Assembly (NCBI GenBank): GCA_900759225.1 | Contig: CAAEUM010000047.1 | Span: 1 to 10,115 of the forward strand | From: Lachnospiraceae bacterium | GTDB taxonomy: Bacteria > Bacillota > Clostridia > Lachnospirales > Lachnospiraceae | DNA length: 10,115 nucleotides | Direction: 5' to 3' | In this document: positions 4,999 through 10,115 of the stretch, piece after piece | How positions within the stretch are numbered: the first letter of the stretch is position 1 | How the letters are laid out: each line of letters begins with the position of its first letter | Made by a program: the position numbers and the translations under genes | The notes under the pieces: model-generated | Databases searched by the model: none | What the model saw: only the letters and a program-made list of their open reading frames with translations | Told to the model about the DNA's origin: nothing

Positions 4999-7423
4999 AT
5001 TCCCTGTTCCAGAAATCCTCCAAAGCCCTAGAAACATTGTTTAAGCTTACCACCGTATAGGTTTCCCATTCCCTTGGAAACAGCATCTCATATTCCGGCT
5101 GCAGGAAACGGTCGTCTAACAGTGCCACAACTCCCTTGTCTTTCATGGTGCGGATGACACGCCCTGCTGCCTGCATCACCTTATTCATTCCAGGATACTG
5201 GTAGGCATAGCAGAAGCCATTTCCCATATCCTCCTGAAAATATTCTCTCAGGATCTCCTGCTCTGCATTTACCTGGGGAAGCCCCGTTCCTATGATCACT
5301 GCCCCAATAAGCCGCTCTTCCTTTAAATCAATGCCTTCTGAAAAAATACCGCCCATTACGCAGAACGCCGCCAGGGACCTTTCATGTACCTCTTCAAACT
5401 GAGCCAGGAATTCTTCCCGCTCCCCCTCTGTCATACGGCCTGACTGGGAAATCCATGTAAAGCCCACTTCTCCCAGGCTGTTTTTTTCCTCCAGCACCTG
5501 ACGCACCTTTTCAAGATACTGGTAGGATGGGAAAAAGACCATATAATTCCCCTTCCTCCCCATTACGATTTTTTCAATATATCCCGCAATTTTCCCGTAT
5601 TCCCCCGGCCCCCTCCGGCTGTAACGGCTGCTCACATCACTGGCAGCAAGCACCAGCCTGTTTGAAGATGAAAAGGGGGATTTTGCATAAACTGCATATT
5701 CTTCCTGATTTCCGCTTAAAAGCTTCTTATAATATTGGATTGGAAGAAGGGTAGCTGAGAAAAACAGGGTACTCCTCCCCTTATTAAGGCATTCCTTAAG
5801 ATTTCCCGAAGGGTTGATGCACAAAAGCTTTAAAAAGAAGGAGCCGTCCTCCAGGATCCTGGCATAAATCCTGTAATTATCATCCAGCCTGTCATAAATA
5901 TACAGAAAATCCCGCAGCTTAAAGTAAAAATCAAGGACCAGATCCCGGTCTGTAAACTCCGGGTTTTCATCCAGCACCTCCTCCAGGCTTCCGAAAAGCC
6001 CCATAAGGCTTAAGGAAAGCAGGTTCACCTCCGGAAGGATCTGATACTCTGTGTCCAGGACCTGCCGGCAGAGCACGCCCTCTTCCTTCCGCTCCTCCCC
6101 ATAACCCCGTTTTAATTCCAGAAATCTCCGGTTGCACTCATCCAGAGCCCGGGCAGCCTTCTTTGTCCCGGAAATCCCCCTTAAGATCCTTCTTACAAGC
6201 AGCACATCCTCTTTTAAAAGCCCGGCACTGTACATCTCCCTTGCCCTGGGAACAAGGTTATGAGCCTCGTCCACTAAAAACAGATACTCCTCTCCCGGGT
6301 TTTCCTCGCTAAAATAGCGTTTCAGCCGCACATTCGGGTCAAACACGTAATTGTAATCGCAGATGATCCCGTCCACCCAGCTGCTGATATCAAGACACAG
6401 CTCAAAGGGGCATACCTGATAGCGTCCGGCATACTCTAATAGTTCCTCTCTGGTAATACCGGAAACCTCATGGATCATATCGTAAACTGCATCATTTACC
6501 CGGTCAAAATGACCTCTGGCCCTGGGACAGCTTTCCGGATTGCAGTCCGGTTTTTCCAGGATACAGAGCTTTTCCTTGGCAGTAATTGTTACCGTTGTAA
6601 AATAAAGCCCCTGAAGGCTTCGCAAAACAGAAAATGCCTCCTGGGCCACGCTGCGGGTTATGGTTTTTGCAGTCAGATAAAACAGCTTCTCCCCATAGCC
6701 CTCCCCCATGGCCTTTAAGCTTGGAAACAGTGTTGATAAGGTTTTTCCAACTCCGGTAGGCGCCTGGATAAAGAGATTCCTTCCCCTGTAAATGCTTTTA
6801 TAGACGCTGACTGCCAGCTCCCTCTGTCCCTCCCTGTAGGGATAGGGAAATTCCAGATCCTTTAAACTTTCCCTGCAGCGCTGCCTGTGATGGAACAGGT
6901 ACCTGGCCCATTTTATATATTCATGGATCAGCCCTAAAAACCACTGTTCAAGCGCCTCATAGCCCCAGTCCTCCCGAAACCGGCGCAATGCCTCTGTTTC
7001 CATATTGCAGTAGGTGATCTGGATACCGATGGAAGGCAGGTTATGATCACAGCAATAAAAGTAACCGTAGCATAGAGCCTGGGCCTGATGCACCTGCTCC
7101 GGCCTTTCCAGCGCATCTACATCCATGTAAACACATTTGATCTCATCAATGGTGACGCCTGACTCTTCCGTAATGATCCCGTCTGCCCGGCCCTCCACAA
7201 GGATCTCAAATTCATCCTCCTCGATCAGGTGCTTCATCACCACCTCTGAGCGGTAGGTACTTCCCATTCGCTTCTGAATCTTGCGGTGAAGCCTGCTTCC
7301 TGCCTGCATTGCCTCTTTTTTTGCCCCAGACGTCCTTCGGTTGTCCAGATCCCCCCTGCGCAGCACAAATTCCACCAGGCTGCGCACAGAAATCTTAATC
7401 TGCTGTCCCTCTTTTTCCCCCAT
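4982..7423 (-). CDS. PD-(D/E)XK nuclease fused to an Fe-S XPD/DinG-type superfamily 2 DNA helicase
   Basis: The 813-aa protein joins two DNA repair modules. Residues 1 to about 130 hold a RecB/Cas4-type nuclease fold: LHRKIQ, then EGRADGI (Asp81) and DEIK (Asp93, Glu94, Lys96), and QAQALCYGY as the trailing motif. The helicase follows: Walker A APTGVGKT at 221-228, DEAH at 385-388 and motif VI QAAGRVIR at 751-758. Cys287, Cys294, Cys299 and Cys338 lie between Walker A and DEAH with spacing like the XPD 4Fe-4S domain, so 5'-to-3' unwinding is expected. The frame extends to a GTG at 7432, but that leaves no SD spacing; the ATG at 7423 has GAGGG about 9 bases upstream and is preferred. A terminator separates it from the HPr-like gene upstream, and its promoter is not obvious. 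Likely role is processing damaged or branched DNA; this is inferred from domains. Confidence 0.93.
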   Translation of the reverse strand: MGEKEGQQIKISVRSLVEFVLRRGDLDNRRTSGAKKEAMQAGSRLHRKIQKRMGSTYRSEVVMKHLIEEDEFEILVEGRADGIITEESGVTIDEIKCVYMDVDALERPEQVHQAQALCYGYFYCCDHNLPSIGIQITYCNMETEALRRFREDWGYEALEQWFLGLIHEYIKWARYLFHHRQRCRESLKDLEFPYPYREGQRELAVSVYKSIYRGRNLFIQAPTGVGKTLSTLFPSLKAMGEGYGEKLFYLTAKTITRSVAQEAFSVLRSLQGLYFTTVTITAKEKLCILEKPDCNPESCPRARGHFDRVNDAVYDMIHEVSGITREELLEYAGRYQVCPFELCLDISSWVDGIICDYNYVFDPNVRLKRYFSEENPGEEYLFLVDEAHNLVPRAREMYSAGLLKEDVLLVRRILRGISGTKKAARALDECNRRFLELKRGYGEERKEEGVLCRQVLDTEYQILPEVNLLSLSLMGLFGSLEEVLDENPEFTDRDLVLDFYFKLRDFLYIYDRLDDNYRIYARILEDGSFFLKLLCINPSGNLKECLNKGRSTLFFSATLLPIQYYKKLLSGNQEEYAVYAKSPFSSSNRLVLAASDVSSRYSRRGPGEYGKIAGYIEKIVMGRKGNYMVFFPSYQYLEKVRQVLEEKNSLGEVGFTWISQSGRMTEGEREEFLAQFEEVHERSLAAFCVMGGIFSEGIDLKEERLIGAVIIGTGLPQVNAEQEILREYFQEDMGNGFCYAYQYPGMNKVMQAAGRVIRTMKDKGVVALLDDRFLQPEYEMLFPREWETYTVVSLNNVSRALEDFWNREFTACP

Positions 7424-7455
7424 ATCCTTCACCCTCTTTTGTTACAGGATAACAC

Positions 7456-7498
7456 AAAAAAAGACAGATTGCAAACTTATGTTCGCACTGTCCTTTTT
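7456..7498. terminator. Intrinsic terminator downstream of the HPr-like gene
   Basis: On the minus strand GGACAG-TGCGAAC, loop ATAA, GTTTGCA-AT-CTGTC is followed by seven T, a near-ideal terminator for the leftward HPr-like gene, about 40 bases after its stop. A T-rich tract (7494-7500) also follows the hairpin on the plus strand. It implies that the helicase gene needs its own promoter or read-through. Confidence 0.85.
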
Positions 7499-7537
7499 CT
7501 TTTCCTGATAACATTTATGTCTGACTTATGTCCGGCC

Positions 7538-7783
7538 TCAGGCTACCTCTTTTGCATGCTCCGGAGAAACAGAAGCAAGATACTCTTCAAATTCTGCATT
7601 GTCTCCATTGTACTGAACTGTAAGTACACGGGTCAGATCAAGGCTTAACACGCCCAAAATGGACTTTGCGTCAATGGTTATACGGTTATAGAATACATCA
7701 ATATCAAAGTCACACTTGGAAGCCTCAGCTACAAATTTCTTTGCATCCGCTACACTATGCAGCACGATTTTTCTTTCTTTCAT
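7538..7783 (-). CDS. HPr-family protein lacking the phosphocarrier histidine (Crh-like)
   Basis: The 81-aa protein has the HPr fold signature over its length. ITIDAKSILGVLSLDL (35-50) aligns with the HPr segment around the regulatory Ser46, making Ser41 the equivalent serine. The active-site loop is lost: aligning FVAEASK with HPr VQTASK puts Ser10 where His15 should be and Ala where Arg17 should be; His9 is one position off and lacks the ARP context. It should therefore not carry PTS phosphate from enzyme I, but could still be a substrate of HPr kinase/phosphorylase and a CcpA co-regulator, as Bacillus Crh is. AAGGAG lies 9 bases before the ATG. It is a monocistronic unit with a near-consensus promoter and its own terminator, between a phosphofructokinase and a helicase. 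Family membership is firm; regulation by Ser phosphorylation is inferred. Confidence 0.82.
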   Translation of the reverse strand: MKERKIVLHSVADAKKFVAEASKCDFDIDVFYNRITIDAKSILGVLSLDLTRVLTVQYNGDNAEFEEYLASVSPEHAKEVA

Positions 7784-7802
7784 TGATTCATTCTCCTTTC
7801 AT

Positions 7803-7825
7803 GGGCTTTCTGCAAAGAAATGCCC
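7803..7825 (-). other. Leader hairpin just upstream of the HPr-like gene SD
   Basis: Read on the plus strand, GGGCTTTCT (7803-7811), loop GCAA, AGAAA-T-GCCC (7816-7825) pairs over nine positions with a single bulged base. It sits a few bases upstream of the SD (7793-7799) in a leader of about 67 bases. A second short inverted repeat, ATCAC/GTGAT (7833-7837 and 7846-7850), lies right at the predicted 5' end of the transcript. These could set mRNA stability or translation. Confidence 0.4.
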
Positions 7826-7856
7826 GGAAAACATCACTTCATTTCGTGATTAGATA

Positions 7857-7885
7857 TTTATATCATTATTATCGGCTTTTGTCAA
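7857..7885 (-). promoter_or_regulatory. Strong near-consensus promoter of the HPr-like gene
   Basis: On the minus strand TTGACA (7880-7885, perfect -35), a 17-bp spacer and TATAAA (7857-7862, 5/6) preceded by TGA give an extended -10. The predicted start is near 7850. This is the best promoter in the window and suggests abundant constitutive expression. The surrounding 7850-7980 is very AT-rich and contains no gene. Confidence 0.85.
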
Positions 7886-7985
7886 ATTTTGTTTCATTCT
7901 GGTTTTTATAAAAATCCTTCCTTTTTATTATATGTATTGTTGACTTTTTAAGCTGTATTTATTCATCTTTTGTGCAAAACAGAAA

Positions 7986-8016
7986 AGGCGGCTTTCCTTT
8001 CTTTGGAAAACCGCCT
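7986..8016 (-). terminator. Intrinsic terminator of the second phosphofructokinase gene
   Basis: The arms 7986-7997 and 8005-8016 (AGGCGGCTTTCC and GGAAAACCGCCT) form a 12-bp stem with one mismatch and a 7-base loop. On the minus strand the stem is followed by TTTCTGTTTT. It lies about 60 bases after the phosphofructokinase stop at 8074. Confidence 0.8.
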
Positions 8017-8022
8017 GCAAGT

Positions 8023-8043
8023 CTTTTATGTCAACCATAAAAG
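8023..8043. other. CTTTTATG inverted repeat between the phosphofructokinase stop and its terminator
   Basis: CTTTTATG (8023-8030), spacer TCAAC, CATAAAAG (8036-8043) are perfect inverted repeats immediately upstream, in the transcript, of the terminator hairpin. The AT-rich stem has no T-run of its own. It may be a secondary 3' hairpin or a protein site. Confidence 0.35.
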
Positions 8044-8073
8044 TCAGCCTTTTTTTGCACGAAATGCAACAGC

Positions 8074-9312
8074 CTACCGTCTTAATACAAGATGCTGGGG
8101 AAGGCCATTTACCATAAAGGGCTGATAATCCCCCTGGATCAGAGGCTCTACATAATTAATAAATTCTTCCGTCACATAGCTGGCATCCCGGGTGATCCAG
8201 CTCCTTGGGACCAGCTTTTCATTATTGGCAATCTTATGCACATCATAAATCCCGGCTGCGCTCATGTACGGGTCATCGGACACGCGGTCAATGACGACCA
8301 TCTTTCCCGTATCCCCCTCATCTGCCGCCTTCACAGCTGCACCGCCTACCATAAACGCCTCATTGATATCCACCCTGGAAGCCATATGGGAAGCGCTCCT
8401 CTGCAGGGTAGAAAGCTCTACTGCCCTTGTTTTGCAGCCTGTCTGCTGCGCCAGGAAGGCTGCCAGGTAATCAGCTGTGCCTGCCAGCTGCTTATGGCCG
8501 AAGGCATCTACATAGTCACTGCCCCCCGCCAGCTGGCATACATACCGACCGTCTGCCATGCGGATCCCCTCTGATACTGCCACCACGATTGAGGCCTTCT
8601 TTTTTAACAGCTCTGTACATTTCTTTAAAAATTTATCTATATCAAAGGATACCTCCGGAAGATAAATAAGATCCGGCCCGCAGCAGTCCTCTGTTTTTGC
8701 AAGGGCCGTTGCCCCTGTAAGCCAGCCTGCATTCCGCCCCATTATCTCCATAATGGTGATCATAGGGCGTTTATAGGAAAGCCCCATGGCGTCCCGAATG
8801 ATCTCCTTGGTGGAGGCCGCAATGTATTTGGCGGCGCTTCCGAAGCCAGGCGTATGATCTGTAAGAGCCAGATCATTGTCAATAGTTTTGGGAACACCTA
8901 AAAATTTCTGGCTGTGACCTTTTACAATGGCATAATCCGACAGCTTTTTAATGGTATCCATGGAATCATTGCCGCCAATATAGATAAATACTTCTATTTC
9001 CAGCTTATCCAGGATGGAAAAAATCTTCTCATAAATTTCGGGATTCTCATGTATCTCCGGCAGCTTATAACGGCAGGAGCCAAGAAAGGCTGAGGGTGTG
9101 CGCTTTAAAAGCTCAATATCCATATCGGAATGGATCTGGGTCGATAAGTCCACATACATTTCATCCAGAAAGCCTTCGATCCCATGAAGCATCCCGTATA
9201 CCTTGTGAAAGCCCCTCTCCTTTGCTGTTTTGTAAACACCTGCAAGACTGGAGTTGATAACTGCAGTAGGCCCGCCGGACTGTCCTACAATAATATTGCG
9301 TTTTTTCCCCAT
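8074..9312 (-). CDS. pfp: PPi-type 6-phosphofructokinase, copy 2 (paralogue)
   Basis: The 412-aa enzyme is a close paralogue of the one at 1388-2638. In the active-site stretch from GGNDS to the STK that follows GSAAKYI, I count 46 of 57 identical residues. Donor loop GQSGGPTAVIN is at 10-20, GGNDS at 113-117, PKTIDND at 141-147 and MGRNAGW at 191-197. Asp and Lys at the donor-discriminating positions again predict PPi rather than ATP. Relative to copy 1 it has two extra residues just before the MGR motif and a shorter C-terminus ending LVLRR. GGGGGA lies 7 bases before the ATG, with a minus-strand TATAAT at 9338-9343. It has its own terminator and is divergent from the hemerythrin gene. Two functional copies may be differently expressed or may differ in direction or allostery; the sequence does not say which. 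Confidence 0.93.
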   Translation of the reverse strand: MGKKRNIIVGQSGGPTAVINSSLAGVYKTAKERGFHKVYGMLHGIEGFLDEMYVDLSTQIHSDMDIELLKRTPSAFLGSCRYKLPEIHENPEIYEKIFSILDKLEIEVFIYIGGNDSMDTIKKLSDYAIVKGHSQKFLGVPKTIDNDLALTDHTPGFGSAAKYIAASTKEIIRDAMGLSYKRPMITIMEIMGRNAGWLTGATALAKTEDCCGPDLIYLPEVSFDIDKFLKKCTELLKKKASIVVAVSEGIRMADGRYVCQLAGGSDYVDAFGHKQLAGTADYLAAFLAQQTGCKTRAVELSTLQRSASHMASRVDINEAFMVGGAAVKAADEGDTGKMVVIDRVSDDPYMSAAGIYDVHKIANNEKLVPRSWITRDASYVTEEFINYVEPLIQGDYQPFMVNGLPQHLVLRR

Positions 9313-9327
9313 GACTGTATCCCCCTT

Positions 9328-9356
9328 TTGTTAAATTATTATAATTGTACTATAAT
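9328..9356 (+). promoter_or_regulatory. Candidate rightward promoter toward the hemerythrin gene
   Basis: TTGTTA (9328-9333, 4/6), a 17-bp spacer and TATAAT (9351-9356, 6/6) point rightward. It would give a long leader of about 150 bases that includes the hairpin at 9407-9430. A closer alternative is an extended -10 TGGTACCAT near 9477-9485, which is poorer. Which one drives the gene is undecided. Confidence 0.45.
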
Positions 9357-9360
9357 TTAA
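9331..9360. promoter_or_regulatory. Perfect 9+9 AT-rich inverted repeat spanning the divergent phosphofructokinase/hemerythrin promoters
   Basis: TTAAATTAT (9331-9339) and ATAATTTAA (9352-9360) are perfect inverted repeats with a 12-bp spacer. The repeat overlaps a minus-strand TATAAT (9338-9343), upstream of phosphofructokinase copy 2, and a plus-strand TATAAT (9351-9356). It may be an operator controlling one or both directions, or simply symmetric promoter DNA. Confidence 0.45.
9338..9343 (-). promoter_or_regulatory. Candidate -10 element for phosphofructokinase copy 2
   Basis: A perfect minus-strand TATAAT places the transcription start near 9331, giving a leader of about 20 bases with a GGGGGA SD. 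The bases 16 to 18 bp upstream (AACCCA region) do not resemble a -35, so the promoter is weak, activator-dependent, or uses the nearby TATAGT (9349-9354) instead. Confidence 0.45.
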
Positions 9361-9406
9361 TGGGTTTTTCCACAAAAATTAGATATTTTTTATTATCACA
9401 TCATAA

Positions 9407-9430
9407 CAGCCATGCATCTTCGCATGGCTG
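9407..9430. other. Perfect 9-bp hairpin upstream of the hemerythrin gene
   Basis: CAGCCATGC (9407-9415), loop ATCTTC, GCATGGCTG (9422-9430) form a perfect stem. No T-run follows on either strand, so it is not a standard terminator. The loop and right arm belong to a 23-bp sequence repeated downstream of the hemerythrin gene. Confidence 0.6.
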
Positions 9431-9437
9431 AACTGTT
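9415..9437 (+). repeat. 23-bp direct repeat, copy 1 (upstream of hemerythrin)
   Basis: The 23 bases starting CATCTTCGCATGG and ending GAACTGTT are identical to 9994-10016. This copy provides the loop and right arm of the hairpin at 9407-9430. Confidence 0.85.
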
Positions 9438-9515
9438 GCCCATTTTCCAAAAACAGTGGTATTTTTTCTGATTTTGTGGTACCATCAAGGTACAAAGGCA
9501 TAGGAGGTATTTACA

Positions 9516-9938
9516 ATGTACGCTGAATTTACAGATGATCTAGTCACAGGAAATGAAACCATAGACTCACAGCACAAGGAACTGATTTCCAAGATCAATG
9601 ACCTTTTAATCAGCTGCGAGGAACGCTCCAACAAGACGGGCGCTGCGAGAATGCTCAACTATCTGGCAGATTACACAGATTTCCATTTTAAGGCAGAGGA
9701 AGCCCTGCAGGAAGAGATCGGCTACCCCGGCTTTGAGGAGCACAAGAAGAAACATGCAGAATTAAGAGCCACCGTTCAGGAGCTTCACGATATGCTTACA
9801 GATGAAGAGGGCCCTACCGACGCATTTGTAGAAACTGTAAAAGCCAATGTCTGGGAGTGGCTGATCTACCACATCCAGACCTTTGACCGTTCTGTTGCTG
9901 AATACAAATTTATGAGGAATAACGCAGAGCGCATCTGA
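9516..9938 (+). CDS. Bacteriohemerythrin (di-iron oxygen-binding protein)
   Basis: The 140-aa four-helix-bundle protein binds O2 (or other small ligands) reversibly at a non-haem di-iron site. All seven family ligands are visible: His20 in DSQHKEL, His57 and Glu61 in FHFKAEE, His76 and His80 in HKKKH, and His119 and Asp124 in HIQTFD. The length matches single-domain bacterial hemerythrins; there is no signal peptide or membrane segment, so it is cytoplasmic. An AGGAGG SD lies about 8 bases before the ATG. In an anaerobe such a protein probably buffers oxygen or delivers it to detoxifying enzymes; this is inference. It stands alone, divergent from phosphofructokinase copy 2 and flanked by the 23-bp repeats and hairpins. 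Confidence 0.95.
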   Translation: MYAEFTDDLVTGNETIDSQHKELISKINDLLISCEERSNKTGAARMLNYLADYTDFHFKAEEALQEEIGYPGFEEHKKKHAELRATVQELHDMLTDEEGPTDAFVETVKANVWEWLIYHIQTFDRSVAEYKFMRNNAERI

Positions 9939-9975
9939 TCAAAGGCCTGGCCCATATTCCCACGCAAAGAAAATA

Positions 9976-10019
9976 CGTAATAGTTCAGCCTTACATCTTC
10001 GCATGGCTGAACTGTTACG
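9976..10019. terminator. Long 15-bp stem hairpin after the hemerythrin gene
   Basis: The arms 9976-9990 and 10005-10019 pair over 15 positions with a single G-U, around a 14-base loop. On the minus strand the stem is followed by TATTTTCTTT, so it looks like a terminator for a leftward gene beyond the window. On the plus strand no T-run follows, so its role for hemerythrin is at most 3' end protection. The loop and right arm include repeat copy 2. Confidence 0.5.
9994..10016 (+). repeat. 23-bp direct repeat, copy 2 (downstream of hemerythrin)
   Basis: These bases are identical to 9415-9437, but the flanking left arm differs, so the repeat folds into a different stem here (its GGCTGAACT part pairs with AGTTCAGCC). 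The two copies are separated by 556 bp that contain only the hemerythrin gene and its leader. Confidence 0.85.
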
Positions 10020-10056
10020 AAAAGGGGCTGTCGGGAAATAGATAGTTCTAAATAGG

Positions 10057-10100
10057 AGGGTGTCGCAAAATCATCAAATTAGATGATTGAGCGATACCCT
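10057..10100. repeat. 44-bp imperfect palindrome near the right edge, possible mobile-element end
   Basis: AGGGTGTCGC (10057-10066) pairs with GCGATACCCT (10091-10100) with one G-U, and inside it AATCATC (10069-10075) pairs perfectly with GATGATT (10082-10088). No T-run flanks it, so it is not a typical terminator. GGGTGTCGCAAAA, and the nearby GGGGCTGTCGGGAAATAG at 10024-10041, resemble terminal inverted repeats of clostridial insertion sequences as I remember them. No transposase is visible before the window ends. Confidence 0.4.
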
Positions 10101-10115
10101 CGCTCTCTGCATAAA

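Noticed and set aside
7424..7432. GTG at 7432 as the start of the nuclease-helicase
   Set aside because: The GAGG that would serve as SD abuts the GTG with no spacing; the ATG at 7423 is properly spaced from it.
7784..7900. Catabolite-responsive element (cre) near the HPr-like promoter
   Set aside because: No stretch matches the TGNAANCGNWNNCA-type pattern well enough on either strand.
9415..10016. CRISPR array based on the 23-bp repeat
   Set aside because: Only two copies, 556 bp apart with a gene between them, and no cas genes.

Overview
The window looks like a chromosomal segment of a low-to-mid GC Clostridia, most likely a Lachnospiraceae-type gut Firmicute. The support is strong AGGAGG-type ribosome binding sites, sigma-A style promoters, intrinsic terminators with T-runs, two pyrophosphate-type phosphofructokinases and an HPr-like protein. 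This assignment is inference; there is no rRNA or other phylogenetic marker here. No tRNA, CRISPR array or intact transposase is visible.

Layout. Positions 1-66 hold the end of a rightward gene of unknown function, facing a strong bidirectional terminator (150-202). From there to about 3971 everything reads leftward. In order of transcription: a sigma-factor-like protein without region 4 and a histidine phosphatase (14 nt apart, one operon); then, after its own promoter, a PPi-type phosphofructokinase; then a CcrM-like beta-class adenine methyltransferase ending in the terminator. A LysR-type regulator (4123-4998) is divergent from the sigma-like gene. It ends in a 17-nt tail-to-tail overlap with a large leftward gene (4982-7423) encoding a PD-(D/E)XK nuclease fused to an Fe-S XPD/DinG-type helicase. 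Upstream of that, behind a terminator, lies an 81-aa HPr-like gene with a near-consensus promoter. Further upstream is a second PPi-type phosphofructokinase paralogue with its own terminator. Divergent from it, at the right, is a bacteriohemerythrin gene (9516-9938) flanked by two copies of a 23-nt repeat set in hairpins. The last 100 bases contain a large imperfect palindrome that may be a mobile-element end.

How the parts may work together. Both phosphofructokinases carry the PPi-donor signature (Lys in PKTIDND, Asp in GGND), so this part of the genome concerns PPi-linked glycolysis. The HPr-like protein keeps the regulatory serine region but lacks the catalytic histidine, as in Crh, so it is probably a regulator rather than a PTS phosphocarrier. 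In Firmicutes, HPr kinase responds to fructose-1,6-bisphosphate (the PFK product) and its phosphorylase activity releases PPi (the PFK substrate here). The proximity is therefore suggestive, but a functional link is inference. The most unusual gene is the sigma-like protein: it keeps the core-binding segment of sigma region 2 but has lost the promoter-melting aromatics and all of region 4, so it may act as an RNA polymerase-binding modulator.
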